DNA of 64,000 nt from Malaya genurostris (Eukaryota; Arthropoda; Insecta; Diptera; Culicidae): assembly GCF_030247185.1 (NCBI RefSeq), contig NC_080571.1, positions 147,562,389 through 147,626,388 of the forward strand. Reading direction: 5' to 3'. The translations under genes and the position numbers were made by a program. Position 1 is the first letter of the stretch. Each line of letters begins with the position of its first letter. Below the pieces are notes generated by a model. The model was not told the DNA's origin. It was given only the letters and a program-made list of their open reading frames with translations, and did no database searches. This document shows positions 44,215-57,529 of the stretch, piece by piece.

Positions 44215-45350
44215 CTCCCCCTAAAAAAATAATCATTATTATTATAATTTGATTATTTATTTTTAAGATGAAATCTGCCCAGGTTTGAGTCGATTCATTC
44301 AAGCTCCAGAATTTCCTCAAAAGAAATCATTTGCATGTCGATTTGCTAAACGCACTTTGAACTTGGCAAGGTTACCGTTTTCGACCATTTGCTCTATACG
44401 CGAATCTGTTTAACCGATCTTGTCTTCTCTTCTCAATCCAATTTAATGATTCCTTGGGGAGAGAGAGAGCGATTTGCTCTACATTCGATCGCAACCTATG
44501 TATTTTATCGTATGAAGCTATTACTCAAATGTGGACTGTCATGGCTGAATAATGTGGCTTGGGTGCAATTGAGTGTGATTTTTGATTCCTGTTTTCTTTT
44601 GTTTTACTTCTGGTCGATCATCATTATTGACCGAATTTGTACACTGATTAGTGATTTTTCGTGAATAGAGCTATGTTGCTATGAAGGCGACACGAAGATC
44701 TGAATTGGTAACGCGGATTAAACCGGTTTAGAAACTCCGCTGTGCGAAATTTAGGAATGCAAATTTTCAGTTATTTTTTCCCATTGATCGGTATTATCCT
44801 AAACTCGCGGATTACCTCTCAAAAACAGTGTCTGACGTGTAGTTAAACGACGGGTAATGAACGATAATAATTGGAAATTATAGACGGACCATAACAGGGC
44901 ATTTGTGCTTCATTGTTTCTTAAGCTTTGACCTTGACAATTGACTTGGACTTTGCATCACTGTAACAACATAAATTACCTAACCTAGATTTATTTGCAAC
45001 GAAGTAATATTATATGTGATTGTTTTAGTATTTACACGGATAAAAATATAGCTTTTATTTGCCATCTTCCAACGTTTCGTTTACTTGCTTCTTGACTTCA
45101 GCTTTGTGACCCTGTCGTCAACTGTTCTAATTCGATGTAGGATTGTGGAAGGGTAAGACCATTTTTTTTATTTTTGCCTTTCTCATATAGAAAGGTTATG
45201 CAATCACTTGAAAAACCGACTAGTGAAAACTAGAACTAGAGGGCCCAGTGTCATATACCATTCGACTCAGTTCATTGAGCTGAGCAATGTCTGTGTGTGT
45301 GTATGTGTGTGTGTGTATGTATGTGTCAAATAATCTCACTAGGTTTTCTC

Positions 45351-46461
45351 GGAGATGGCTGAACCGATTTTGACAAACTAGGATTCAAATGAAAGGTCTC
45401 GTGGTCCCATACGGAATTCCTGAATTTCATCCGGATCCGACTTCTGGTTCCGGAATTATAGAGTAAAGTGTGTTCAATATTGTACACCGTCACTTAAACC
45501 GGCGAAGCAAAAAACGTGAAAATGTTTCTAAACTGGTCTCAAAACTACACAAATCGATAGTCATTATCAGTAGCCAACTAAACAAACCGATTCCGGCTAT
45601 CCTGGTTCCCGGTATCCGGTTCCGGAAGTACCAGAAATAGTGGTCATATGTACCAAAATGGATCTCACTCACTTTTCTCAGCGATGGTTTGACCGATTTC
45701 CACAAACTAATATTCAAATGAAAGTTCTTCCGGTCCCATACGGAATTCCTGAATTTCATCCGGATCCGACACCCGGTTCCGAAATTATAGGGTAAAGTGT
45801 GTTCAATATTGTACACCGTCACTTAAACCGGCGAAGCAAAAAACGTGAAAATGTTTCTAAACTGGTCTCAAAACTACACAAATCGATAGTCATTATCAGT
45901 ATCCAACTAAACAAACCGATTCCGGCTATCCTGGTTCCCGGTATCCGGTTCCGGAAGTACCAGAAATAGTGGTCATATGTACCAAAATGGATCTCACTCA
46001 CTTTTCTCAGCGATGGTTTGACCGATTTCCACAAACTTAAATTCAAATGAAAGGTCTTCCGGTCCCATACGGAATTCCTGAATTTCATCCGGATCCGACT
46101 TCCGGTTCCGGAATTATAGGGTAAAGTGTGTTCAATATTGTACACCGTCACTTAAACTGGCGAAACAAAAAACGTAAAAATTTTTTTAAACTGGTCTCAA
46201 AACTACACAAATCGATAGTCATTATCAGTAGGCAACTAAACAAACCGATTCCGGCTATCCTGGTTCCCGGTATCCGGTTCCGGAAGTACCAGAAATAGTG
46301 GTCATATGTACCAAAATGGATCTCACTCACTTTTCTCAGTGATGGTTTGACCGATTTCCACAAACTAATATTCAAATGAAAGGTCTCCCGGTCTTATATG
46401 GAATTCCTGAATTTCATCCGGATCCGACTTCCGAATCCGGAGTTATAGGGTGCGTACTAGA
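45351..46461. repeat. satellite-like array (unit 2)
   Basis: A copy of 37830-38940 with full monomers starting near 45490, 45819 and 46148. Confidence 0.9.
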
Positions 46462-46670
46462 TGAGTTTGTGTGTCATGTTATTTGATGGCCGTACGAACC
46501 GACTTCGATTATACCGGTTCTCGGGTTCCGGTGCCGGAAGTGCATATAATAGTGAACCCATTTCGTTCTCTTAAGGATGGCTTACGCAATCAAAGCACTG
46601 TTTTATTCTGTATGTTATGCATAAACAATACCTTGGTTTCTTTCAAACAGGTTTTTTTATGAAGAATTTT

Positions 46671-48205
46671 GGAATATTTAGAAAGGGTTTTCAATAATGC
46701 AGGTTGTTCTTCTGAGTTGAAATGTACGGTCTGATATGTTTTGTTGTCCAAACGATGGCGATTCAGTAGCGGAATAGTTGTATTCTGCTTCATTCAAAGT
46801 GCAATAGGCTGTTCTTTACCGTCTTCGATTTTTTGGGACAAGACTGCTTCGAGTCGCTTGCGTCAGTTTCGAGAATAAATTAAAATGGGGTGGGTTGTCA
46901 GTAATCGTTGATAATCTTTGCGTTATGAATAATTTTGTCGTCCTTTTCCAAACATTTGGTTAAGAGTTTAGTTAGCTTCGCGAAGCACAAATACATTTCC
47001 TGTGATATTCAAGCAAACCTAGGAATCCTTTGATTTGAGTGGTGGTCTTTGGAATTGGCCAACCTATATTCTTTTCAGTGTTTTCGAATTCGGTCTAATG
47101 TCGCCTTAGGTTATTATATGGCCTTAAAACTCACATTTCTTCTGAAGGAACTCATATTTGTCTAGCTAAATTTTTAGCTAGACAATTAGCTTGAGCGAGT
47201 TTTCGAAGAACTTTGTTTAAATTATCGAGATGTTATTGAAGTGAACAACCAAACAACGAGGGACTAGATAATACTTTCCTAATTAATTTCGAACAATGTG
47301 ATTAATTACGCACTGAAAAGTTGCAGGTGCGTTTTCAAGTCCGAAGGGCATACGTATGAATTCTAAATGTCCGTACTGAAAGCAGTTTTTGGCCTGTCCT
47401 TGGAATGGACTTCAATCTGATGTAATTCTAATTTTAGATCTAACGTAGTGAAGTAGCTACTACGACCAAACCTATCGATTTGTAGAATTGTAAATTTGTC
47501 ATTCGCCGCTATCCATCGTATCACCAGCATCAAGTATCTTTGGAACGATCCAAATTGGAGATGTCCAGGTGAGATGGCATTCTGGATAATGCCATCTTAC
47601 AAAATTTCGTTTACTAGCTTCTCGACTTCAACTTTGTGAACCTGGGAGTATCTGTACATTTTCGTGTGCACTGAGATGTTGTCAACTGTTCTAATTTGAT
47701 GAAGGATTGTGGAAGTGCAAGACAATTTCTTTATTTTGGAATTTTTAGAAAGGATTTTCGATAATGCAGGTGTTTCTTCTGATTTGAGATGTTGACTTCT
47801 AATCTTTCTCGTCAATTCTGTGTAGGGAGTGTGCTATGTTTGATGAAGGTGTTTTGAATTCATGTGATTCACCTATGCTACCTGTATTGTTTTTGCTTAT
47901 TTATTTTTATATCATTAGCAAAACAAACGTTCCCACTGCCTTGAGAAACAAGGAGTAAAATGATCCGTCAGTTGATTTTTTTTGTCAGAGTGATCTGCGG
48001 CGGACCTAATATTTTTTATCTGCATGGTAACTGTTTTTTGTGGAAGAACTAATCTATGATTGCTCATGTCAATAAGAGCTTCTAAATCAGAGTGTGTTTC
48101 GTAACCAATGCTACCGTCAAAAAATGCAAGCAAATTAAAAAGATGAAAGAGAACTTCTTGTTCCAGAAAAAAGAGTGTCGTAATAAATTTTTTTTGTGAA
48201 AACAA
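46671..48205 (-). pseudogene. gypsy-B pol remnant, unit 2
   Basis: A copy of 39150-40684, including the protease-like frame at 47915-48205. Confidence 0.7.
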
Positions 48206-49312
48206 CTTTTTTTACTTACTGATAGAATGACAGAATTTCATCGCGAATATCTCTTGATGTACTTAATCCTGCAACTTAATTTTTTCTACAAGCTATCGGA
48301 AATATGATCAGAAATTTGTGATTTAATTCGTGAGATAGCTATAAAAAACTGAATAACGTGCTTAATCCACCTAGCAGTGAAATGATACCTTTTTTAAATC
48401 AATCCGCATGTGTTTTTTGCATAAATATTTTTCGGTGTTTCATGACATTATTTTAATGACCGGCTATTTGAGATTTCAATCACTTATTACCCTGTAATGT
48501 CAAAGCTGAAAATCAAATGGAATTTGGATCTGAACGTGTGACAATCGATTGAACATTCCGTGAGATGTCGAAGTAAGTTCCACTTTAGAGTTTACGGTTA
48601 TTTACGGTACTTCCAGAGCCGGTATTCAGGAACCAGCATAACATAAACCGATTCGTATGACCATATGACGAGTAAATTGCAATAGTTTTGAGTCCAACTT
48701 TAAAGCTTTTCGGGATTGTCATCTTCTATATCGGTTTGAATTTTAAAAATTCATCATCCTGTAATTCCAGAATCGGAAGTCAAAATATGTTTAAAATTAA
48801 TTAATTTTGTCTTTGTCGATTTTAATTTTGTTGAGAAAACGATTGAGCCCTGAGAAACAATTCGATACTGGAACCAGAATCCGAAAATCGGTGTAGCCGC
48901 AGTCAGATAAATTCACCTGAGTAGCTGTATAGTTTACATTTGTTTTAAAATGTTCGAAAATCATTGTAAGCATCTTTGAGAAATGGTAGTGCGAATTAAA
49001 TCCGAATCGAAAACTGAATACCACGGAATACACCCCCCCCCCACACACACACACACACACATGGACATTTGCTCAGTTCATCGAGCTGAATCGATTGGTA
49101 TATGACACTCGGCCCTCCGGGCAACAGAAAATTTTCTATACCCATTTCTTATATATATGAAAAAAGGAAAAACAATGTTTTTTAAACTTCTGGAAATATT
49201 GAGGAAAATTCATCACGTTTGCTTACCTATTTCGCAACCGGACGACGGTTTTGAGGTAGTGAAGGACATATCAGTTACGATTATCCACTGGACGAGTATA
49301 AAAGGCAATTTT

Positions 49313-49513
49313 TTATTGAAAATCTTTCATTTCTTCTAGTGCTTCAGACGGAACTGGATGTAGAGGTGAGGTTCTTTCATCAACATCAGTAAGAACAAAC
49401 CAAGTAAAAAGCGCGAAACGCTCAGGTCGTGCATTCATTTGGGCTTCGATCTTCGGGAGCAACAGTCGCCAGTAATGTGAGCAGACCTTTTGCTTGTTAC
49501 AAAACCTCAAATG
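49313..49513 (-). pseudogene. unidentified coding-like fragment, unit 2
   Basis: An identical copy of 41791-41991, next to the outer end of the gypsy-C LTR. Confidence 0.3.
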
Positions 49514-51736
49514 GGTTACTCTCCACCACAACCGGACGGGTTGTGGTATCTAAGCCTCTAGTCCATGGTCAGAGCCACGAGGACCGTCTGGGGTGGGCTC
49601 CGAAGGCCGCTTTTTATGGTTAGCACTAGCTTGAGGCACGGAGGCTTCAGGGTCGGCTCAAGGTCACTTGTTCACCAGTCAGAAGAACCAACTACGGTCT
49701 CTCTTTTATAATTACAAATTTTTATTGTTAACTTACAATTTATAGGTGTGCGTGTGAGTGTGTGGCCGGCCGGTGTATGCTGGATCGTTGCGGGAAACTC
49801 TCTCCTGTTGTTCTGTTGCTACTCGGCGGTTCTGCGGACAATGGTGGGTGGATTTGACTCAAGCGGGTCTCAGTTAGCCTGAAATGCCGTTCTGGGGCTT
49901 AACCGCCCTATTCTGTAAGCCGGTAGGCAATTCCGCTTGTTTCGGGTGTACAACAAGCTGCTATGCCGCCATGATCTCTAATTCCGTAAATATAATGGGT
50001 CCTAGACGCCGATCACAAGGCCGGTATTAGGTATGCTACTGGGGCTTTCTTTAATATTCACATTTCATACCTGATTTTTCTGTCGCTTCCTTCTAACTTC
50101 TTTATTTCACAGGTAATCTACTAAAACTTTCACTTATCTTTTCCGGAGAAACTTTTCTTCCGATGTCTTTAGCTTCTGTCTTGCTTGAAGCGCTAATGTA
50201 ATCTGATCAACTTTTCTTTATAACTTTCCGCCCCAGTAGCTGGAATCATCCAGCTCTCTCCCAATATTTTGCGATCCCGCCGCCCTATTTCCTGCTTTCC
50301 AGTCTCGAATGTTTCCGCGGTTTCCAGTGAATGTGTTTTTTGTAAAGTGTAAATGTTTAACAATGTTTCGCGTTTGTTTATTTACACGGAACCACCCGCG
50401 ATCCCATTTCAACCAGAATATTAGTTGATTTTCTGAATTCGATTGGTTAAAATTTGGTACAACTAATCGATTGTTGTTTTAACTAAACTGTCATTTTTGT
50501 TTTTCGATTAGCAGAAACGATGGTTGAAACAACTAATTTAACTGTTTGAAAAAAAAAATGCTGTCAAATAGTGAGGACACATACCTTTCAATTTCAACAA
50601 ATATTTTAGTTGAAAGAATTGGTGTTGTTATTGAAACAAAATTCTGTTAGTTGAGAAATAAATCGGTTTTATTTGTTTTAGACATGAGTATTGAAAGTGA
50701 AAAAAATGAGTAATGAAAGATGATGCCTTCAAACGGTTGAACTAAAGTTATGCACTGATAGTTTTAGTCAATTTATATGAGCTTGGGTGCATCAACCGCT
50801 GGGAATTGGAATTTTGCGACGGCAATTCAAACGCGCCATTCAATCGCAGCGCCTCTGTGTGTTTGAAACATTTCGCTCCTGTTACTTTTATAAATTAAAT
50901 TCATGTCAAAAAGCGTTTTATTGCTAATGCATGAACATCATCATCGGTATCAAACAGCTGGAAGTAAAGCAGTCTGCTGGAAGTAAATCAATGATCGAAT
51001 TTGAAGCATAAAATTTTTTCGCATACCTGAAAGATTACGAGATGATCCATTATTAACATTTTCTAATTTGTCACCAAATCTTTTTCATCTTAAACAAGGT
51101 TAACTTTATCACAACACCGCTGTTAGATAAACACTTGTTATTATAAATTTCTCAAATCGAATGAACACAATTTCACCAAACGCTTTAACCATCGATGTTG
51201 TTTTCATTGACATTTTGAAGCGACGCGAACAGATTTCAACTAGAAAAGTAGTTGATTTTGCATTGCGATTATTGTTTTGCTTTCAACTGTCTCCGGTATT
51301 TGACAGCATTCAAAACAACATATTTTTCAACTACTTGAATATATGCAAATCAAAAACCATTTTGGTTCAATCAAAAAGAAATTAGTTAAATCAACTATCG
51401 CAAAAATCAAAAACTGCGATATCGCAATTTTATGATCGAAGGGTTCTCCGTGTATTTATTCATTTAGACCGTATTTTATATTTCATAGCGCTGTACTTAT
51501 ATACATCCTCAAATCATTTTACAATATTTTTTTTTAAACTAATAGATACCTGAACGTTTACAATATAGCTAAGACAAGCTTTCCAACTGTAATATTTATA
51601 GCATTCATGTACCACTTATGGCAAACTAAGATGATAACCTAATCGTACCGAAAAAGTGTTATAAAAAATTCGCTTGCTCGCATTGCTGTACATTTTGGTA
51701 TGGGGTAAAGGGTCCAAATGGCAACACTACCCTACA
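49514..51736 (-). repeat. gypsy-C 3' LTR, unit 2 copy, with a MITE inside
   Basis: This is the LTR contiguous with gypsy-C coding sequence. The outer end GGTTACTCTCC corresponds to TGTTACTCTCC in the 5' LTR. The inner end CTACA is followed by the purine tract 51737-51751. The 3' UTR 51752-52580 shows no gene. Confidence 0.8.
50383..51454. mobile_element. MITE in gypsy-C LTR, unit 2
   Basis: 1072 bases with TTTATT at 50377-50382 and 51455-51460. The terminal repeats are about 20 bases and imperfect. Confidence 0.7.
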
Positions 51737-51751
51737 CTCCCCCTAAAAAAA
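51737..51751 (-). other. polypurine tract of gypsy-C
   Basis: The minus strand reads TTTTTTTAGGGGGAG directly before the LTR start TGTAG. A duplicate lies at 44215-44229. Confidence 0.65.
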
Positions 51752-52580
51752 TAATCATTATTATTATAATTTGATTATTTATTTTTAAGATGAAATCTGC
51801 CCAGGTTTGAGTCGATTCATTCAAGCTCCAGAATTTCCTCAAAAGAAATCATTTGCATGTCGATTTGCTAAACGCACTTTGAACTTGGCAAGGTTACCGT
51901 TTTCGACCATTTGCTCTATACGCGAATCTGTTTAACCGATCTTGTCTTCTCTTCTCAATCCAATTTAATGATTCCTTGGGGAGAGAGAGAGCGATTTGCT
52001 CTACATTCGATCGCAACCTATGTATTTTATCGTATGAAGCTATTACTCAAATGTGGACTGTCATGGCTGAATAATGTGGCTTGGGTGCAATTGAGTGTGA
52101 TTTTTGATTCCTGTTTTCTTTTGTTTTACTTCTGGTCGATCATCATTATTGACCGAATTTGTACACTGATTAGTGATTTTTCGTGAATAGAGCTATGTTG
52201 CTATGAAGGCGACACGAAGATCTGAATTGGTAACGCGGATTAAACCGGTTTAGAAACTCCGCTGTGCGAAATTTAGGAATGCAAATTTTCAGTTATTTTT
52301 TCCCATTGATCGGTATTATCCTAAACTCGCGGATTACCTCTCAAAAACAGTGTCTGACGTGTAGTTAAACGACGGGTAATGAACGATAATAATTGGAAAT
52401 TATAGACGGACCATAACAGGGCATTTGTGCTTCATTGTTTCTTAAGCTTTGACCTTGACAATTGACTTGGACTTTGCATCACTGTAACAACATAAATTAC
52501 CTAACCTAGATTTATTTGCAACGAAGTAATATTATATGTGATTGTTTTAGTATTTACACGGATAAAAATATAGCTTTTAT

Positions 52581-53675
52581 TTAGTCTGGGATTCCAGGCT
52601 TGAGATTGGCTGCTGAAAATATTCCTAAATTTTTGCCTGTTTCATCCTCAAGTTCATAAGAGCTCGTTCCTCGCTTCGAAATGACCTTGCAAGCTAAATA
52701 AGCAGGACCAGTTTTCGCGTTAAACATATCCCCAGCTGACGACTGTAGAAAACTTTTCCTATAGACCTTCTGGCCAACCGAATAAACAGGGGCTGGTTTC
52801 TTGAATCGGAGGTTATAATTTTTCCTACTCTTTTCATATGCCTTTTCTAAATTTTTAGTGACTGTAGTGTACATGACTTTGTCGATTTTTTATTTATGGT
52901 CTAAACGTTCTCGTTTGGAGAGATCGTTAATGACTACATCAACCCGATGTTCCTCGCCACTAGTAACAATCTCATGCCCAAATAGCACACGGTAAGGTGA
53001 AAACCCCGTAGACGAATGAACGGTGTTGTGAATTCTATTTCAGAAATTCTCGTATCCCAGCTACGCTGATCCGATTTTACGTAAGTACGTATGCACGCAT
53101 TAATGCTTCTGTTTAATCGTTCCACTGGATTTGCTTGGCTATGATGGCGGGCATTAGCCCAATTCACTATCTTGTAGCTCTCCAGAAACAATTTGAAAAT
53201 TTTGCTGAGGAATGTGCTAGCGTTATCAGAAATTAGGATTTCTGGAACAGAGTATCTGCGAAACCAATACTCTTCCAAGGCTTTTATTCTAACTAATCTT
53301 TTTCATTGGGAACAACATTGTCCATTTTGAAAATACATCCATAAACACCAGTAGGTGCATATTGCCTACTTTTGATCGAGGTAGTGACTGTATGAAATCT
53401 ATGACTAGTATTTCAAATGGTTTGTTGGAAATTCTCTGTTTTCCCATTTGGGGGTGCTGAGAACAATTCGCAGGCTTACACTCTTGGCAAGTAGTACATT
53501 TTTCAAGAAATTTGGCCACACTAACTGCCATTTTTGGCCAAAAGTACCTTTTCTTCAATTTGTCAAGAAGCTTTTCATAGCCTATGTGAAATGCTTTCTC
53601 ATGTTCCGTCTGTATTACTTTTTTTCGAGCCGACTCAGGCAAGCAAATCTTCCACTCAAATCGGTAATCCAGAAC
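52581..53675 (-). pseudogene. gypsy-C integrase
   Basis: Integrase resumes after the hAT-like insertion at YRFEWKICLPESARKK. The zinc-binding region has the His pair in TEHEKAFHIGYEKL and CTTCQEC. The catalytic core has the first Asp in VIDFIQSLP, the second in LISDNASTFLSK and the Glu in ANPVERLNRSI. Frame changes occur near 53285 and 52930. The C-terminal part, VGQKVYRKSFLQSS to NLKPGIPD, ends at 52581-52583. The catalytic triad is kept, but the gene is broken into three frames. Confidence 0.85.
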
Positions 53676-56600
53676 CAAGGTTGCTGATCCTATCAATGAA
53701 ACAATATTCGTGAAATATTCTATTCACCGGCGATGCACTACCCGTGCGGCGAGCAGCTTGTATATATTCCGTGTCTGCTTTATTCATTCTTTTCTTCCAC
53801 TCAGAGAATTGTACCGCTTGGCAAAGCAAGCAAGCATCATATATGCACTTTGTTGACTCGCAGTGAGTTCGTTTCCAAGCGTTCAGGTAGAAAGCTATTC
53901 GGTGGTGCTGATGACTCGCGTTGAGTCGAATTTTCTACTCACGGTGATTCGTTCTCTGTGATGTATGGCGGTCCAACTGAATGACCGCCGAGGATAAAAT
54001 TTTATTCCTGAATAAAGCTTATAAGAACCCTTGGCATCTTAGAGCTTAAGCAGTGTGCCTAAAAATTATATTATAATTTTGAATAAAAAAAAAGCTTATA
54101 AGAAAGATATCGGATCTTTTTGAATTGTCTTCACTGCACATTTCTTCGGTGTTTGCTATACTTTAATAGTGTTTTTTAGCGTTAGGGACAACTTTGATAC
54201 CTGCCAGGATATGTTATTGATTAACCATCAAACTGTAAAATGGTAATTAATGGAGCGTTTTTGTGTGTCGTAAAATATGTACCTTTCACTCCTATTCCGT
54301 ATTTCTATAATAAGTTCATTTTGTGTTTCGATCGAGTTCGACTTTTCCAAACAAATTATACCTCATTCGAAATGATTGGTATTTTTCACTCGGTCGAATG
54401 TAGGGTTGTTTATTATGCTTGAAAAGTAATAGTCCCAAGTTTTTGTCAATTATTATTGTCTCTCATGATCGTGAAACTATTTATATATCGTTTACAAAGC
54501 CATTCGACAATCGTTACCTTAATAATTGTAAACATATGTGATGAAACTATTAATTGCTTTTAGTTTCATGTTAATCATTCATAATAAACTAATAGTATTT
54601 GCATTGACTTCGAGACAAGTTGTGTCTAACCAAGTCAACTACCAGAAAGATTGAGACCAACTTTGATGATACACACTATTAGTTCTTACAAATACAAGAA
54701 GAACCACAAACACCAAATAATTCCGTCACATTCAATGTACAGGGCGTTAGAGCTACAATATAATAGAAACTAAAACCAAAATAAAACTTCTATAATTTTG
54801 TATAAGGCACTAATTTGGAGACCAACATAAGATTTTTCTGAAGAATGATATTTCTATTATTATCAAAAACAAACAAACTCTCTACAGTTACTTGTTGGAA
54901 ACTGTACCATGGATAATCGTGCAATAAAGACCTTCCGCAGTTTCCAATAACGAAATGAGTGATAGCTAATATTCAAGCATCATACAATCAAACATAACAA
55001 AATTATCTGTTACTATCACGTGACATTAGTGACGTTAAATAAAGTGGAATTAAATGCACAATTTATTTTCTTGATCGTATATTCTCCTGCTATCTCCTGA
55101 TTATGTGGTAACAGAATTATATTTCATTTGGACTCCTTGTATGTGATCCTTGAAAGTGAGATTCTTATCATATAGCTTAAATATATTTTAGTAAAGTAAG
55201 AAGTATTCACGAAAACATTTTATTGCTCAACATAGTTTTAAGGTAAATAATACAATGAGTAGTTTCAAAACTGGATGTTTGATATGAGTAACAGTAACAG
55301 CACTATCTAACAAATCGATAAACCACGCGGATTGTGTTATTTTTCAAATTGAAATCGTTTCCTCTGTAATATGAATATTGTAAAATGTTATGAAATTGAA
55401 TTTACAATTTCTTCTGGCGGAGGTTCTTTTTTTAAAAAAAAAAGCTGAACCGATCACTTCGGGAGTCAATTGTAGAATGTTATATTTTCAATACCTTTTT
55501 GACAGCAATATCAGATTGTAATCTTAATTTGATTTCAGCTCATCAATTTCTCAACTGATATCACATTACGTTATTTTTTTGCTGTTTGCTTTTGGAAAAA
55601 AACTTACGAGGCAAAAGCTTTGTGAAACTATTAAATGATAATATTAAATGCAAAAATTGTATGAATGCATTAAAATAGGACTAAGTTAATAAGGCGATAC
55701 AAAAATGCAAAAGTAAATTTCAATGGAACATCTATTCCTCCAATTCTGTGTTGCGTTTCACAAAATGTTTCGACATCCTGTGGCAGTTGGCCGGAACTAC
55801 AACCGTGATCCTTAATTTAAAAGTCTTAATTTCCTGATCGTAGTACAGTTATTCTAATCGATAATTTGCATAGATGCGTATAGTAAAAGATGCTGAATGA
55901 CTATTTCTTTGTTAGCCATTCTTCTTAATTGTTTTGATTTTTGCAGAAGCAAGCAGTAACATGGCTTCTTAGTAGGTTCAAACGTTGTGGAAAACCCTGC
56001 ACTCCTATTACTTCTATAAATCAAATCTATGGGAAGAAGCGTTAAATTGTGTTCATTATAATAAAACCATGAGAAAATAAATCATCCCTGGAATTAAAAG
56101 ATTAGACTTGCCTCTATAATCAATATTCAGAATGTATTTTTGTCACTGTATTTGCATTGCATATTGATATTGCGTATTGGACTTCTGACATCTGAATATC
56201 ATTATCTGATAGTGAAAATTGCTGCATAGATGATAATCGTGGGAATGATCATTCATAATCTTATGTGATTTTAAAGAATATCACTGTAGATATTTCAGTC
56301 CATTTTCAAAATCATAAATAAAATAGATATCAAACCAACCCGAAAGAATATCAAAAGTGTTGCTACAGTTATAACAGTTCGGCTGAAAAGTTCGTATCGT
56401 TTAATAGAAACACACATTTTTTTGCCAAAATTCGTTTTTATTATTCAACATAATTGCCATCAGAGGCGATACAGCGATTATAGCGATCTTCCAACTTTTC
56501 GATACCATTTTTGTAGTACGATTTGTCCTTTGCCTCAAAATAGGCCTCAGTTTCAGCGATTACCTCTTCATTGCTTCTAAATTTTTTACCAGCGAGCATT

Positions 56601-57033
56601 CTCTTGAGGTCTGAGAACAGGAAAATGTCACTGGGGGCCAAATCTGGAGAATACGGTGGATGAGGGAGCAATTCGAAGCCCAATTCGTTCAATTTCAGCT
56701 TGGTTTTTCTTTGTTGTTTTTGATCGATTGTGAGCTCACGCGGCACCTATTTTACACAAAGCTTTTTTCTCATATCCAAATATTCGTGAATAATATGTCC
56801 AACACGTTCCTTTGATATCTTTAGGGTGTCAGCTATCTCGATCAACTTCACTTTACGGTCGTTGAAAATTATTTTGTGGATTTTTTTCACGTTTTCATCG
56901 GTAACAGCTTCTTTTGGACGTCCACTGCGTTCATCGTCTTCGGTGCTCATATGACCAGTACGAAATTTTGCAAACCACTTACGAATTGTTGCTTCGCCCG
57001 GTGCAGAGTCTGGATAACACTCATCAAGCCATT

Positions 57034-57387
57034 TTGTCGTGAATACGACTTACTTTACTATGGGGTGCCTTTTCAAAATTTACCATCTGAGAGAGTGATA
57101 AGTTTTTGATCGTGAATATCTATTGTTGTATCTAATGAATCAACATAATTCTTGCGACATGCCATCGGAAATATGATCACAATTTTATGATAAAATTTTC
57201 AGTTGTGTGACATAGTCTAAAATAATTCAAAATTAAACTTTTCTGAAATGTTTGGTATAAACGAGTAGCAAAAAGGATAATTCATAAGGCGCGTTTGCCT
57301 TTCTCGTATTTTTAAAGCTCATAGCTCAGTGATCTGTGAAAAGATTTATATAATCTAACTACCAATAGAATCGAAATTTTTCAATTT
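57034..57387. repeat. dispersed repeat R355, copy 2
   Basis: It matches 25427-25786, beginning at the same GTCGTGAATACGAC palindrome and ending at the same point. Here it forms one edge of the block inserted in the mariner transposase. Confidence 0.85.
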
Positions 57388-57529
57388 AAACCTGTATAGC
57401 AAAAGCATTGAAGTATTTCAATAGTACACTATTGAAAAACCTGTCTCATTTGATCCATGTCAACACCAGACAATCAGAACGCGTTCTAAGGAAGAGAACA
57501 AAATATCTGCTGCTGTACAACAAATCGTC

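Larger units (their letters stand above)
37550..45060. repeat. tandem duplication, unit 1 (7511 bp)
   Basis: It starts GCCATCTTCCAACGTTTCG and ends TATAGCTTTTATTT, directly followed by unit 2. Inside, in order: a gypsy-B scrap, the dispersed family start, a satellite-like array, a gypsy-B remnant, the dispersed family end, an inverted family piece, the gypsy-C 3' LTR and its 3' UTR. Differences from unit 2 seen by eye are a (GT)n length change (10 bases), a C/CA-run change and about three single bases. Confidence 0.95.
45061..52582. repeat. tandem duplication, unit 2 (7522 bp)
   Basis: The second copy of 37550-45060. Its end at 52582 falls within the stop codon of gypsy-C integrase, so only this unit is joined to the gypsy-C coding region. 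Single-base differences seen: C to T at about 47521, C to G at about 48769 and T to C at about 51735. Confidence 0.95.

Noticed and set aside
54000..56370. A host gene in the A/T-rich interior of the hAT-like insertion
   Set aside because: All frames are short with no motifs, and no splice-linked coding pieces could be seen.
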